From Protonemura montana (taxonomy: Eukaryota; Arthropoda; Insecta; Plecoptera; Nemouridae): DNA of 64,000 nt. A program made the translations under genes and the position numbers. The notes under the pieces are model-generated. The model ran no database searches, had not been told where the DNA came from, and worked only from the letters and a program-made list of their open reading frames with translations. Where the stretch lies: positions 11,880,001 through 11,944,000 of the forward strand of contig OX387608.1 in assembly GCA_947568835.1 (NCBI GenBank). Reading direction: 5' to 3'. The first letter of the stretch is position 1, and each line of letters opens with the position of its first letter. Of this stretch, positions 22,435 through 34,400 are shown one piece after another.

Positions 22435-25400
22435 ATGGATGACACATCGGGAGCGGACATATGCCGGGTGTGCCGCTCCGAAGGATTGGCAGACCGGCCG
22501 CTGTTCCACCCTTGCATCTGCACAGGCAGCATAAAATGGATCCACCAAGAATGTCTGACGCAATGGATGCGTTACAGCCGAAAGGAGTATTGCGAGCTAT
22601 GCAGCCATCGTTTCTCCTTCACTCCCATCTATTCGCCAGACATGCCAAGACGACTCCCACTAAAAGACGTCTTTGGCGGTCTTTTATCGAGTGTCGCTAC
22701 AGCATTTAAATACTGGCTACACTATACCCTAGTCGTTCTCGCGTGGCTAGGCGTCGTGCCGTTGACAGCCTGCCGAATCTACCGCTGCCTATTCACAGGT
22801 TCGGTCGATTCTGTCTTGTCGTTACCTTTCGACATGCTCTCGACAGATAACTGGGCTTCGGACATATTCCACGGCTGCTTCGTCGTCACATGCACCCTGT
22901 TCGCATTCATCGGTCTCGTCTGGCTCCGGGAACAAATCCTCCACGGCGGCGGACCCGACTGGCTCGAGCGTGACAACAACAATCCTCCGCCGATCGTTGA
23001 CCTGCCAGCTCCGAACCCTCTGCAGCCGCCGCCGCCCGACAACAACAACATCCTGCCGCAAGACGTTGACGTACCACACGTCTTTCCTCCGGCCGAGCTG
23101 CCCGCCATCGAGGAAGAAGACGTCGACGTGGCCGCAGGCGACGCCCCGCCCGTCGACGAGGGTAACTGGAACCCGATGGAGTGGGAACGAGCTGCCGAAG
23201 AACTCACCTGGGAACGGCTGCTCGGACTGGACGGCTCGCTCGTGTTCCTGGAACACGTGTTCTGGGTTGTCTCGCTCAACACGCTCTTCATCCTAGTGTT
23301 TGCGTTCATACCCTACCATATTGGACACCTGACGATCTACTGCCTGAACGTGCGGGAACAGGCAGCCGCGTCCCACTTCGAGGGGCTTGTCACGACGCTA
23401 TGCGGCTATTGCGGCATCGGCTTGCTCTTCGTGGTGCTGCATAGCTTCGCGTCGCTGCTCGGGCTGAAGAAGTCGCAGCGCATCCTCGGGCTTTGCTACG
23501 TGGTGGTCAAGGTTTCGTTGCTGTCTGTCGTTGAGATCGGAGTGTTGCCGCTGATCTGCGGATGGTGGCTGGACATTTGCTCCCTGTCGATGTTCGATGC
23601 CACTCTCAGGGACCGCGAGACGAGTTTCCGACAGGCACCCGGCACTTCGATGTTCATTCATTGGCTGGTCGGCATGATCTATGTCTACTACTTTGCTTCG
23701 TTTATCTTGCTGCTGAGGGAAGTGCTGAGGCCGGGCGTTCTGTGGTTTCTGCGTAATCTCAACGATCCGGACTTCAGTCCGATTCAGGTCTGTAACGGCA
23801 GGTTGAATTCGTAGAGTTCAAAACTTTGTTTCAATTTGATTTTCCATACCATTAATTTAATGAGAGAACAGGGACTTGGACATGTCACCAGCAGTTTTTG
23901 GAGTTTTACAAATTTTGCAACAAAAGCTTTATAGGAAAAGCAAAATTAGGGATACCAGCAAAGACCGTCTGTGTTTACAATATGCAGTTGGCCCACATGT
24001 CACCTAAAAAAGGAAAAAAGAAAAACAGTAGTTTTTTTCCCTGCAGGGGTCTGCAGGGAAAAAAATCTCTCATTAAGCGAAGTATAGAAATTTTTGTGCT
24101 CACTCCTTACCAGTTCATTGCAAACACTCTCACGTAATGGAATTTTGAGTGTTTCGTTGGTGCCCTTAACAGCAAGTCTTATTGCAGACAAGCAATGCTT
24201 TAAGCGATTGGTGTGTAAAAGGGCGTATCAAATACAATATCAATTCATTACCCATTTTTTCACTCAATGAAAGCCTCATTCAGTGCTCATTTCGAAGCCA
24301 ACTAATTGAAAAGAAGCCTCGACACGCTTTCTCGCCGGCTTGCAATTTGCCCGTCGGTATATTTCTATCGTGCGCCATTACAGGAGATGATCCACCTGCC
24401 TATCGTGCGCCACGTGCGCCGGCTTCTGGCCTCGGCAGTCATCTTCGGCACGGCCGTGCTGCTCATGCTGTGGCTTCCAGTCGGGCTACTTCGCGCCCTC
24501 TGGCCCAGCTTCTTGCCGTATACGGTTTCGCTGCATACCGAGGCACAGGTCAATGAACTCTCCCTCGAGCTTCTGCTGCTCCAGGTAATGGATTGAAGAA
24601 GCCTCAGTACCCTTGAGTTTATAGGTATAAGCAGCGAATCAGCAGTTATGTTAATATTTCCGCTGAGCAAAGCAGCCAGTAACACGTGGTAACGGATCCA
24701 TGGCGCTTGCAGTTGTCCTTTTTAACATAGGTCTACAATTATATAATTACAACTGAAAATATCGCTACGTGTATATCAATTGTTGAGGTTACCATTATGA
24801 AAAAGTAATTGAGCGTAAACCAGCCTCAAATGCGAGTAATGTACGAGAAATAACGAAATGAAATTTGTTAACACTCAAAACTACGGTGACTCCACTTAGT
24901 AGAATCCTCCATTGTCAGTAAAGTAGTCATTTGGCAGCTATTTTTCACGCAGACAGTTCAACATTAGCGCTGGCCGTCTAACTATACCTAAACACACAAC
25001 GTCGATGCGTGATTAGACCAGTACCACAAGGCCCGATGTCAAAATAACATGTTTAATAGGTGAACTAGGTAGTAATCTATCTGAATAGCTGTTAGTTCTT
25101 GTTTTATATTAATTTTTGCTGCTGAGTATTTGATCATTATCAACAATCCTGTCATTTATACCCAGGAGTCGAAAGGTTCAACCAAAAAGGAATCGAAAGG
25201 AACAACCTGTCCAAAGTTAAAGTGGTCATGAGTATGACGGTCACCCATACAATACCTATCCCAGCAATTCGTTTGGTGGTAACCCATCCTAAAGTCTTGC
25301 TTAACTTTGGTGATCTCATAAGGTGTCTCCCTAGGTACAAAAGCAACGTGGGCCATCAAGCCTTCTTAGCCTGATTAATTAGACTGTGGAATGCGCTGCC

Positions 25401-28400
25401 CCATGATACATTTCCAAAAAATGTGAAATACTACTGTAAATTTATAAACTAACCACCAAATTCTATGTAATTATATTTTAAATTCTATAATCACTATTGT
25501 AATTCTATTGGCCTCAGGTAATTATTGCAATACCAAAGGTAACAAACAAATAAATAAACAAAGAGCTACTGTTTCAACACACCAAACTGTCCGGTATCGT
25601 AACATGACCCCAGATCAGTAACTTACAATGCCGTGCTTGCAGGTGATCTTGCCTGCGCTACTGGAGCAATCGCACACGCGCACGTGGCTCAAGGGGTTGG
25701 TACGAGCGTGGTGTCGCGCCGTGTCGTGGTTGCTCGACCTGCACTCCTACCTGCTCGGTGCTCCGGAGCCCGCGGAGCCTGCCGCCGGGGTTCCCGCCGA
25801 AGACGTACCCGCCGACGAGATGCCCGCCCCTGTTGGCGACCAGGACGCGCCGGTCGGCGGGCTGGGTGCTGCCCACCAGGCTTTGTTGCAGCGGGAAGGG
25901 CCGACAGGTAAATGACCACAAAACACTAGTTCATGGGAGGAAAACCTGTGCCTTTGTCTGAATTTCCATTGCCATTGCCTTTGTCTGAGTGTCGTGTGAA
26001 AAATATCTTTGAATCTTCTCTCAAAGTTTTAGGTTTATATTCAAGCAATAAAGTCCTTTGGGTATTTCAAGCTAGCACATCAGCAATATTCAAATGGTAA
26101 ATTCCTCTTATCAAGCATCTCTTATAGTAATAATTTAATAAATGCACTGACGGGAGAAAGGGGGAGAAAATGTTTGTAGGGAAAGCATCTTTCACGTTTG
26201 CGGCAATGCACACGAAGTAGATATTGATCCTCGTGACAAGACCTAAAATTTTGAGCGTCCTCGCATAGTGATAATTCATTTTATAAAGTAATCGTCTATA
26301 GTACAACAAACAACTTATTATCTCAAAGCTTCTAGGTATTAGCCACAGGAAAACAAAAAAATAACAAAGCCATATCCAAGTCTTCACATTCATAAACTTT
26401 TTTATTGCACAAAATTACAGAGAATTCCTCAAAATAAGAAACCACAATTCTCAGATGCTGGAGATTATACATGAGTTGATACGAGATGAGATGGTACCCC
26501 TTGTTGAAGACAAGATGAGCGGTCTTCCTCGGAGACAAGTCTTTGAAAAAAGGCACATTCGTACCTCATTTCAAAAACCATGATTCCTGGATGCTGCAGT
26601 GCGATGATAGGGTGATTCGAGAGGAAATGGTGTCCAGTTGTGGACAAGACATGCGCTCTTACTCGGAAACGAGTTGAATTCTTCAACAAAATATCGAGAA
26701 GAGGCAAATTCGTAACTCATTCCAAAAACCCCGATTCCTGGATGCTGCAGTTCGATGATAGGGTGATACGAGACGAGATAGAATGAAGTCCAGTTGTTGT
26801 GGCAAGATGAGCGTTCTTCCTCGGAAACAAGTATTCGAGAAAAATCACATTCGTACCTTATTCCAAAAACCATGATTCCTGGATGCTGCAGTTTGATGAT
26901 AGGGTGATCCGAGACGAGATGAGTTGGTGTCTTGTTGAGGTGGCAAGACGAGCGTTTTTTCTCGGAAACCAGTTATTGAAAAAGGAGTTCATTGGTAACT
27001 TCTTCAGAAAGCCATGATTCCTGGAAGCTGCAGTTCGATGATAGGGTGATACGAGACGAGAGGAGATGGAGTCCAGTTGTTGTGACAAGATAAGCGTTCT
27101 TCCTCGGAAACAAGTCTTTGAGAAGAGGCACATAACTACCTCCTTCAGAAAGCCATGATTCCTGGAAGCTGCAGTTCAATGATAGGGTGAAACAAGATGA
27201 GATGGTGTCCAGTTGTTGTGGACACGATGACCGTTCTTCCTCGGAAACAAGTCTTTGAGAAGAGGCACATAAGTACCTCCTTCAGAAAGCCATGATTCCT
27301 GGATGCTGCAGTTCGATGATAGGTTGATAGGAGACGAGATGAGATGGTGTCCAGTTGTTGTGGACACGATGACCGTTCTTCCTCGGAAACAAGTCTTTGA
27401 GAAGAGGCACATAAGTACCTCCTTCAGAAAGCCATGATTCCTGGATGCTGCAGTTCGATGATAGGGTGATAGGAGACGAGATGAGATGGTGTCCAGTTGT
27501 TGTGGACAAGATGAGCGTTCTTCCTCGGAATCGAGTCTTCAAGTATGAGAGCATTCGTAACTCATTCCAAAAACCACGGTTCCTGGATGCTACAGTTCAA
27601 TGATAGGGTGATCCGAGACGAGATGAGTTGGTGTCTTGTTGTGGTGGCAATACGAGAGTTTTTTCTCGGAAACAAGTCTTTGAGAAGAGGCACATAAGTA
27701 CCTCCTTCAGAAAGCCATGATTCCTGGATGCTGCAGTTCGATGATAGGGTGATAGGAGACGAGATGAGATGGTGTCCAGTTGTTGTGACAAGATGAACGT
27801 TCTTCCTCGTAATCAAGTCTTTAAGTATGAGGGCATTCGTAACTCATTCCAAAAACCACGATTCCTGGATGCAGCAGTTCGATGATAGGGTGTTCCGAGA
27901 CGAGATGAGTTGGTGTCTTGTTGTGGTGGTTGGTGTCTTGTTGTGGTGGCAAGACAAGCGTTCTTCCTCGGAAACGAGTCGTTGAGAAGGAAAGCATTCG
28001 TTCCTCCTTCAGAAAGCCATGATTCCTGGATGCTGCAGTACGATGATAGGGTGAAACAAGATGAGAGGAGATGGAGTCCAGTTGTTGTGGCAAGACGAGC
28101 ATTCTTCCTCAGAAACAAGTCTTTAAGTAGAGGCACATAAGTACGTCCTACAGAAAGCCATGATTCCTGGATGCTGCAGTTTAATGATAGGGTGATAGGA
28201 GACGAGACGGGATGGTGTCCAGTTGTTGTGACAAGATGAGCGTTCTTCCTCGGAAACGAGTCTTTGAGAAGGAGGGCATTCGTTCCTCCTTCAAAAAACC
28301 ATGATTCCTGGATGCTGCAGTACGATGATAGGGTGATACAATAGGAGTTGAGTTGGTGTCTTGTTGTGGTGGCAAGACGAGCGTTTTTTCTCGGAAACGA

Positions 28401-31400
28401 GTTATTGGAAAAGTAGTTCATTGGTAACTTCTTCAGAAAGCCATGATTCCTGGATGCAGCAGTTCGATGATAGGGTGAAACAAGATGAGATGGTGTCCAG
28501 TTGTTGTGACGAGATGAACGTTCTTCCTCGGAATCGAGTCTTTAAGTATGAGGGCATTCGTAACTCATTCCAAAAACCACGATTCCTGGATGCTGCAGTT
28601 CGATGATAGGGTGATCCGAGACGAGAGGAGATGGAGTCCAGTTGTTGTGACAAGACGAGCATTCTTCCTCGGAATCGAGTCTTTAAGTATGAGGGCATTC
28701 GTAACTCATTCCAAAAACCATGATTCCTGGAAGCTGCAGTTCAATGATAGGGTGATACGAGACGAGAGGAGATGGAGTCCAGTTGTTGTGGCAAGACAAG
28801 CGTTCTTCCTCGGAAACGAGTCTTTGAAAAGGAAAGCATTCTTTCCTCCTTCAGAAAGCCATAATTCCTGGATGCTGCAGTACGATGATAGGGTGATAGG
28901 AGACGAGATGAGATGGTGTCCAGCTGTTGTGACAAGATGAACGTTCTTCCTCGGAATCGAGTCTTTAAGTATGAGGGCATTCGTAACTCATTCCAAAAAC
29001 CACGATTCCTGGAAGCTGCAGTTCGATGATAGGGTGATACGAGACGAGAGGAGATGGAGTCCAGTCGTTGTGGCAAGACTAGCGTTCTTCCTCGGAAACA
29101 ATCTTTGAGAAAGAAAGCATTCGTTCCTCCTTCAGAAAGCCATGATTCCTGGATGCTGCAGTACGATGATAGGGTGATAGGAGACGAGATGAGATGGTGT
29201 CCAGTTGTTGTGACAAGATGAACGTTCTTCCTCGGAATCGAGTCTTTAAGTATGAGGGCATTCGTAACTCATTCCAAAAACCACGATTCCTGGATGCTGC
29301 AGTTCGATGATAGGGTGATCCGAGACGAGAGGAGATGGAGTCCAGTTGTTGTGACAAGACGAGCATTCTTCCTCGGAATCGAGTCTTTAAGTATGAGGGC
29401 ATTCGTAACTCATTCCAAAAACCATGATTCCTGGAAGCTGCAGTTCAATGATAGGGTGATACGAGACGAGAGGAGATGGAGTCCAGTTGTTGTGGCAAGA
29501 CGAGCGTTCTTCCTCGGAAACGAGTCTTTGAGAAGGAAAGCATTCTTTCCTCCTTCAGAAAGCCATAATTCCTGGATGCTGCAGTACGATGATAGGGTGA
29601 TAGGAGACGAGATGAGATGGTGTCCAGCTGTTGTGACAAGATGAACGTTCTTCCTCGGAATCAAGTCTTTAAGTATGAGGGCATTCGTAACTCATTCCAA
29701 AAACCACGATTCCTGGAAGCTGCAGTTCGATGATAGGGTGATACGAGACGAGAGGAGATGGAGTCCAGTCGTTGTGGCAAGACTAGCGTTCTTCCTCGGA
29801 AACAATCTTTGAGAAGGAAAGCATTCGTTCCTCCTTCAGAAAGCCATGATTCCTGGATGCTGCAGTACGATGATAGGGTGATAGGAGACGAGATGAGATG
29901 GTGTCCAGTTGTTGTGACAAGATGAACGTTCTTCCTCGGAATCGAGTCTTTAAGTATGAGGGCATTCGTAACTCATTCCTAAAGCCATGATTCCTGGATG
30001 CTGCAGTTCAATGATAGGGTGAAACAAGATGAGATGGTGTCCAGACAAGATGAACGTTCTTCCTCGGAATCGAGTCTTTAAGTATGAGGGCATTCGTAAC
30101 TCATTCCAAAAACCACGATTCCTGGATGCAGCAGTTCGATGATAGGGTGATACAAGATGAGATGGTCTCCAGTTGTTGTGACAAGATGAACGTTCTTCCT
30201 CGGAATCGAGTCTTCAAGTATGAGGGCATTCGTAACTCATTCCAAAAACCACGATTCCTGGATGCTGCAGTTCGATGATAGGGTGAAACAAGATGAGATG
30301 GTTTCCAGTTGTTGTGACAAGATGAACGTTCTTCCTCGGAATCAAGTCTTTAAGTATGAGGGCACTCGTAACTCATTCCAAAAACCATGATTCCTGGAAG
30401 CTGCTGTTCGATGATAGGGTGATACGAGACCAGAGGAGATGGAGTCCAGTCGTTGTGGCAAGACTAGCATTCTTCCTCGGAAACGAGTCTTTGAGAAGTA
30501 AAGCATTCGTTCCTCCTTCAGAACGCCATGATTCCTGGATGCTGCGGTACGATGATAGGGTGATACGAGACGAGAGGAGATGGAGTCCAGTCGTTGTGGA
30601 AAGACTAGCGTTCTTCCTCGGAAACGAGTCTTTGAGAAGGAAAGCATTCGTTCCACCTTCAGAAAGCCATGATTCCTGGATGCTGCGGTACGATGATAGG
30701 GTGATAGGAGACGAGATGAGATGGTGTCCAGTTGTTGTGGCAAGACGAGCGTTCTTCCTCGGAAACAAGTCTTTGAGAAGAGGCACATAAGTACGTCCTA
30801 CAGAAAGCCATGATTCCTAGATGCTGCGGTACGATGATAGGGTGATAGGGGACGAGACGAGATGGTGTCCAGTTGTTGTGACAAGATGAGCGTTCTTCCT
30901 CGGAAACGAGTCTTTGAGAAGGAGAGCATTCGTTCCTCCTTCAAAAACCATGATTCCTGGATGCTGCAGTTCAATGATAGGGTGATACAATAGGAGTTGA
31001 GTTGGTGTCTTGTTGTGGGGGCAAGACGAGCGTTTTTTCTCGGAAACGAGTTATTGGAAAAGTAGTTAATTGGTAACTTCTTCAGAAAGCCATGATTCCT
31101 GGAAGCTACAGTTCAATGATAGGGTGAAACAAGATGAGATGGTGTCCAGTTGTTGTGACAAGATGAACGTTCTTCCTCGGAATCGAGTCTTTAAGTATGA
31201 GGGCATTCGTAACTCATTCTAAAAACCACGATTCCTGGATGCTGCAGTTCGATGATAGGGTGATCCGAGACGAGAGGAGATGGAGTCCAGTTGTTGTGAC
31301 AAGACGAGCATTCTTCCTCGGAATCGAGTCTTTAAGTATGAGGGCATTCGTAACTCATTCCAAAAACCACGATTCCTGGATGCAGCAGTTCGATGATAGG

Positions 31401-34400
31401 GCGATAAAAGATGAGATGGTTTCCAGTTGTTGTGACAAGATGAACGTTCTTCCTCGGTATCGAGTCTTTAAGTATGAGGGCATTCGTAACTCATTCCAAA
31501 AACCATGATTCCTGGAAGCTGCTGTTCGATGATAGGGTGATAGGAGACGAGATGAGATGGTGTCCAGTTGTTGTGGCAAGACGAGCGTTCTTCCTCGGAA
31601 ACAAGTCTTTGAGAAGAGGCACATAAGTACGTCCTACAGAAAGCCATGATTCCTGGATGCTGCAGTTCAATGATAGGGCGATAGGAGAAGAGATGAGATG
31701 GTGTCCAGTTGTTGCGACAAGATGAGCGTTCTTCCTCGGAAACGAGTCTTTGAGAAGGAGAGCATTCGTTCCTCCTTGAAAAAACCATGGTTCCTGGATG
31801 CTGCAGTTCAATGATAGGGTGATACAAGAGGAGATGAGTTGGTGTCTTGTTGTGGTGGCAAGACGAGCGTTTTTTTCTCTGAAACGAGTTATTGGAAAAG
31901 TAGTTCATTGGTAACTTCTTCAGAAAGCCATGATTCCTGGAAGCTACAGTTCAATGATAGGGTGAAACAAGATGAGATGGTGTCCAGTTGTTGTGACAAG
32001 ATGAGCGTTCTTCCTCGGAATCGAGTCTTTAAATATGAGGGCATTCGTAACTCATTCCAAAAACCATGATTCCGGGAGCTGCAGTTCGATGATAGGGTGA
32101 TACGAGACGAGAGGAGATGGAGTCCAGTTGTTGTGGCAAGACTAGCGTTCTTCCTCGGAAACGAGTCTTTGAGAAGGAAAGCATTCGTTCCTCCTTCAGA
32201 AAGCCATGATTCCTGGATGCTGCAGTACGATGATAGGGTGATAGGAGATGAGAAGAGATGGTGTCCAGTTGTTGTGACAAGATGAACGTTCTTCCTCGGA
32301 ATCGAGTCTGTAAGTATGAGGGCATTCGTAACTCATTCCAAAAACCACGATTCCTGGATGCTGCAGTTCGATGATAGGGTGATCCGAGACGAGAGGAGAT
32401 GGAGTCCAGTTGTTGTGACAAGATGAACGTTCTTCCTCGGAATCGAGTCTTAAAGTATGAGGGCATTCGTAACTCATTCCAAAAACCACGATTCCTGGAT
32501 GCTGCAGTTCGATGATAGGGTGATACAAGATGAGATGGTTTCCAGTTGTTGTGGCAAGACTAGCGTTCTTCCTCGGAAACGAGTCTTTGAGAAGGAAAGC
32601 ATTTGTTCCTCCTTCAGAAAGCCATGATTTCTGGATGCTGCAGTACGATGATAGGGTGATAGGAGACGAGATGAGATGGTGTCCAGTTGTTGTGGACAGG
32701 ATGAGCGTTCTTCCTCGGAAACAAGTCTTTGAGAAGAGGCACATAAGTACCTTCTTCAGAAAGCCATGATTCCTGGATGCTGCAGTTGGATGATAGGGTG
32801 ATAGGAGACGAGATGAGATGGTGTCCAGTTGTTGTGGTTAAGATGAGCGTTCTTCCTCGGAATCGAGTCTTCAAGTATGAGGGCATTCGTAACTCATTCC
32901 ATAAGCCATGATTCCTGGAAGCTGCAGTTCAATGATAGTGTGAAACAAGATGAGATGGTGTCTAGTTGTTGTGACAAGATGAATGTTCTTCCTCGGAATC
33001 GAGTCTTTAAGTATGAGGGCATTTGTAACTCATTCCAAAAACCATGATTCCTGGAAGCAGCAGTTTAATGATAGGGTGATACGAGACGAGATGAGTTGGT
33101 GTCTTGTTGTTGTGGCAAGAAGAGCTTTTTTTCTCGGAAACAAGTCTTTGAGAAGAGGCACATAAGTACCTCCTTCAGAAAGCCATGATTCCTGGATGCT
33201 GCAGTTGGATGATAGGGTGATAGGAGACGAGATGAGATGGTGTCCAGTTGTTGTAGACAAGACGAGCGTTCTTCCTCGGAATCGAGTCTTTAAGTATGAG
33301 GGCATTCGTAACTCATTCAGAAAGCCATGATTCCTGGAAGCTGCAGTTCGATGATAGGGTGAAACAAGATGAGATGGTGTCCAGTTGTTGTGGACAACAT
33401 GAGCGTTCTTCCTCGGAAACGAGTCTTTGAAAAAGGAGGTCATTCGTACCTACTCTAAAAAAAGCACGATTCCTGGATGCTGCAGTTGAATTATGTGATG
33501 AGAAGAATTTTGATGAGAGAAAAGATGGTGTCATATTTTTGTGGACTTCTTGTGAATTTTCCCTTGAAAACGAGACTGGCGAAGAAGGGTATTCATACCT
33601 CCTGAAACTGAAATTTCTGGGTGCTGCAGTTTGAAGATGAGATGAGATGAATAATTTGGATCTTTTTGAGCAAATTTTTTCTTTTCTTGAAAGTAGGTTC
33701 CTGAAAATTAAGGGCTATTCTTGGTCATTTCTGAGTCCTGATTTGTTTCTTCGAATTTTTGTAGTTATGTAATTTCTTTGAGAAAACTTTGCTGCATATG
33801 CAACAGGCAGTCCTCACTTCGCCTTCTTTGCACCTTTACGATTGCTGCGTATAGGGACGCAGCACATAAATAGCCTTTTGAATCGCTTCCACCTTGAACT
33901 TTTGCCTTGGCTTTTTGGCAACGTCTCCACATCTTCAACCTTATCCTGGCCAAGTTCCTCCAGTGTCGATGTGGAAGACTTGCGAACATGAGACTTAGCA
34001 TCATCTCCAAATGCTGGTTGGTCTTTTAAGTCTGGGTGAATCTGATCCTCTGATGCACTGTCATTCAGAAAGCCATACTGTTCCACTGTGACGTTCGGTA
34101 ACAAGACCTCTATATTGCCTTCATTTAGGCAATTGTCTCCTTGGTCCTGCTGGTTTCTTCCCTCTGTCACCTCAAGGTCCTTCTGGCTTGACACCTCGTT
34201 TTCTTCGCTTTCCTCGATGTTAGATGGAAACACCATGGGGAACGTAACTCGATGAGCTTTTCTGACAGATGGTTGCTCTTCCAAGTCTCGGTGCATCTGA
34301 ACCTCTGACACGCTGTCACTCAGAGAGTCTAGCTGTTCAACTGTGACGTTCGGTAACAAGGCCTCTGGGTTGCCTTCATTTAGGAAATTCTCTTCTGGGA

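Noticed and set aside
22779-23309. 176-codon minus-strand ORF and others across MARCHF6 exon 1
   Set aside because: Shadows of the GC-rich MARCHF6 coding exon, whose own frame matches a known family along its whole length.
26465-33534. Many overlapping ORFs of 60-200 codons on both strands, with repeated KTRFRGRT and HRTAASRNHGF-like motifs
   Set aside because: They are frames through the 141-bp satellite, whose unit is a multiple of three. They occur on both strands, start and stop with unit variants and have no gene context.
26410-33640. CRISPR-like array
   Set aside because: The tandem units are contiguous 141-bp satellite monomers with no short repeats and unique spacers, in a eukaryotic intron.
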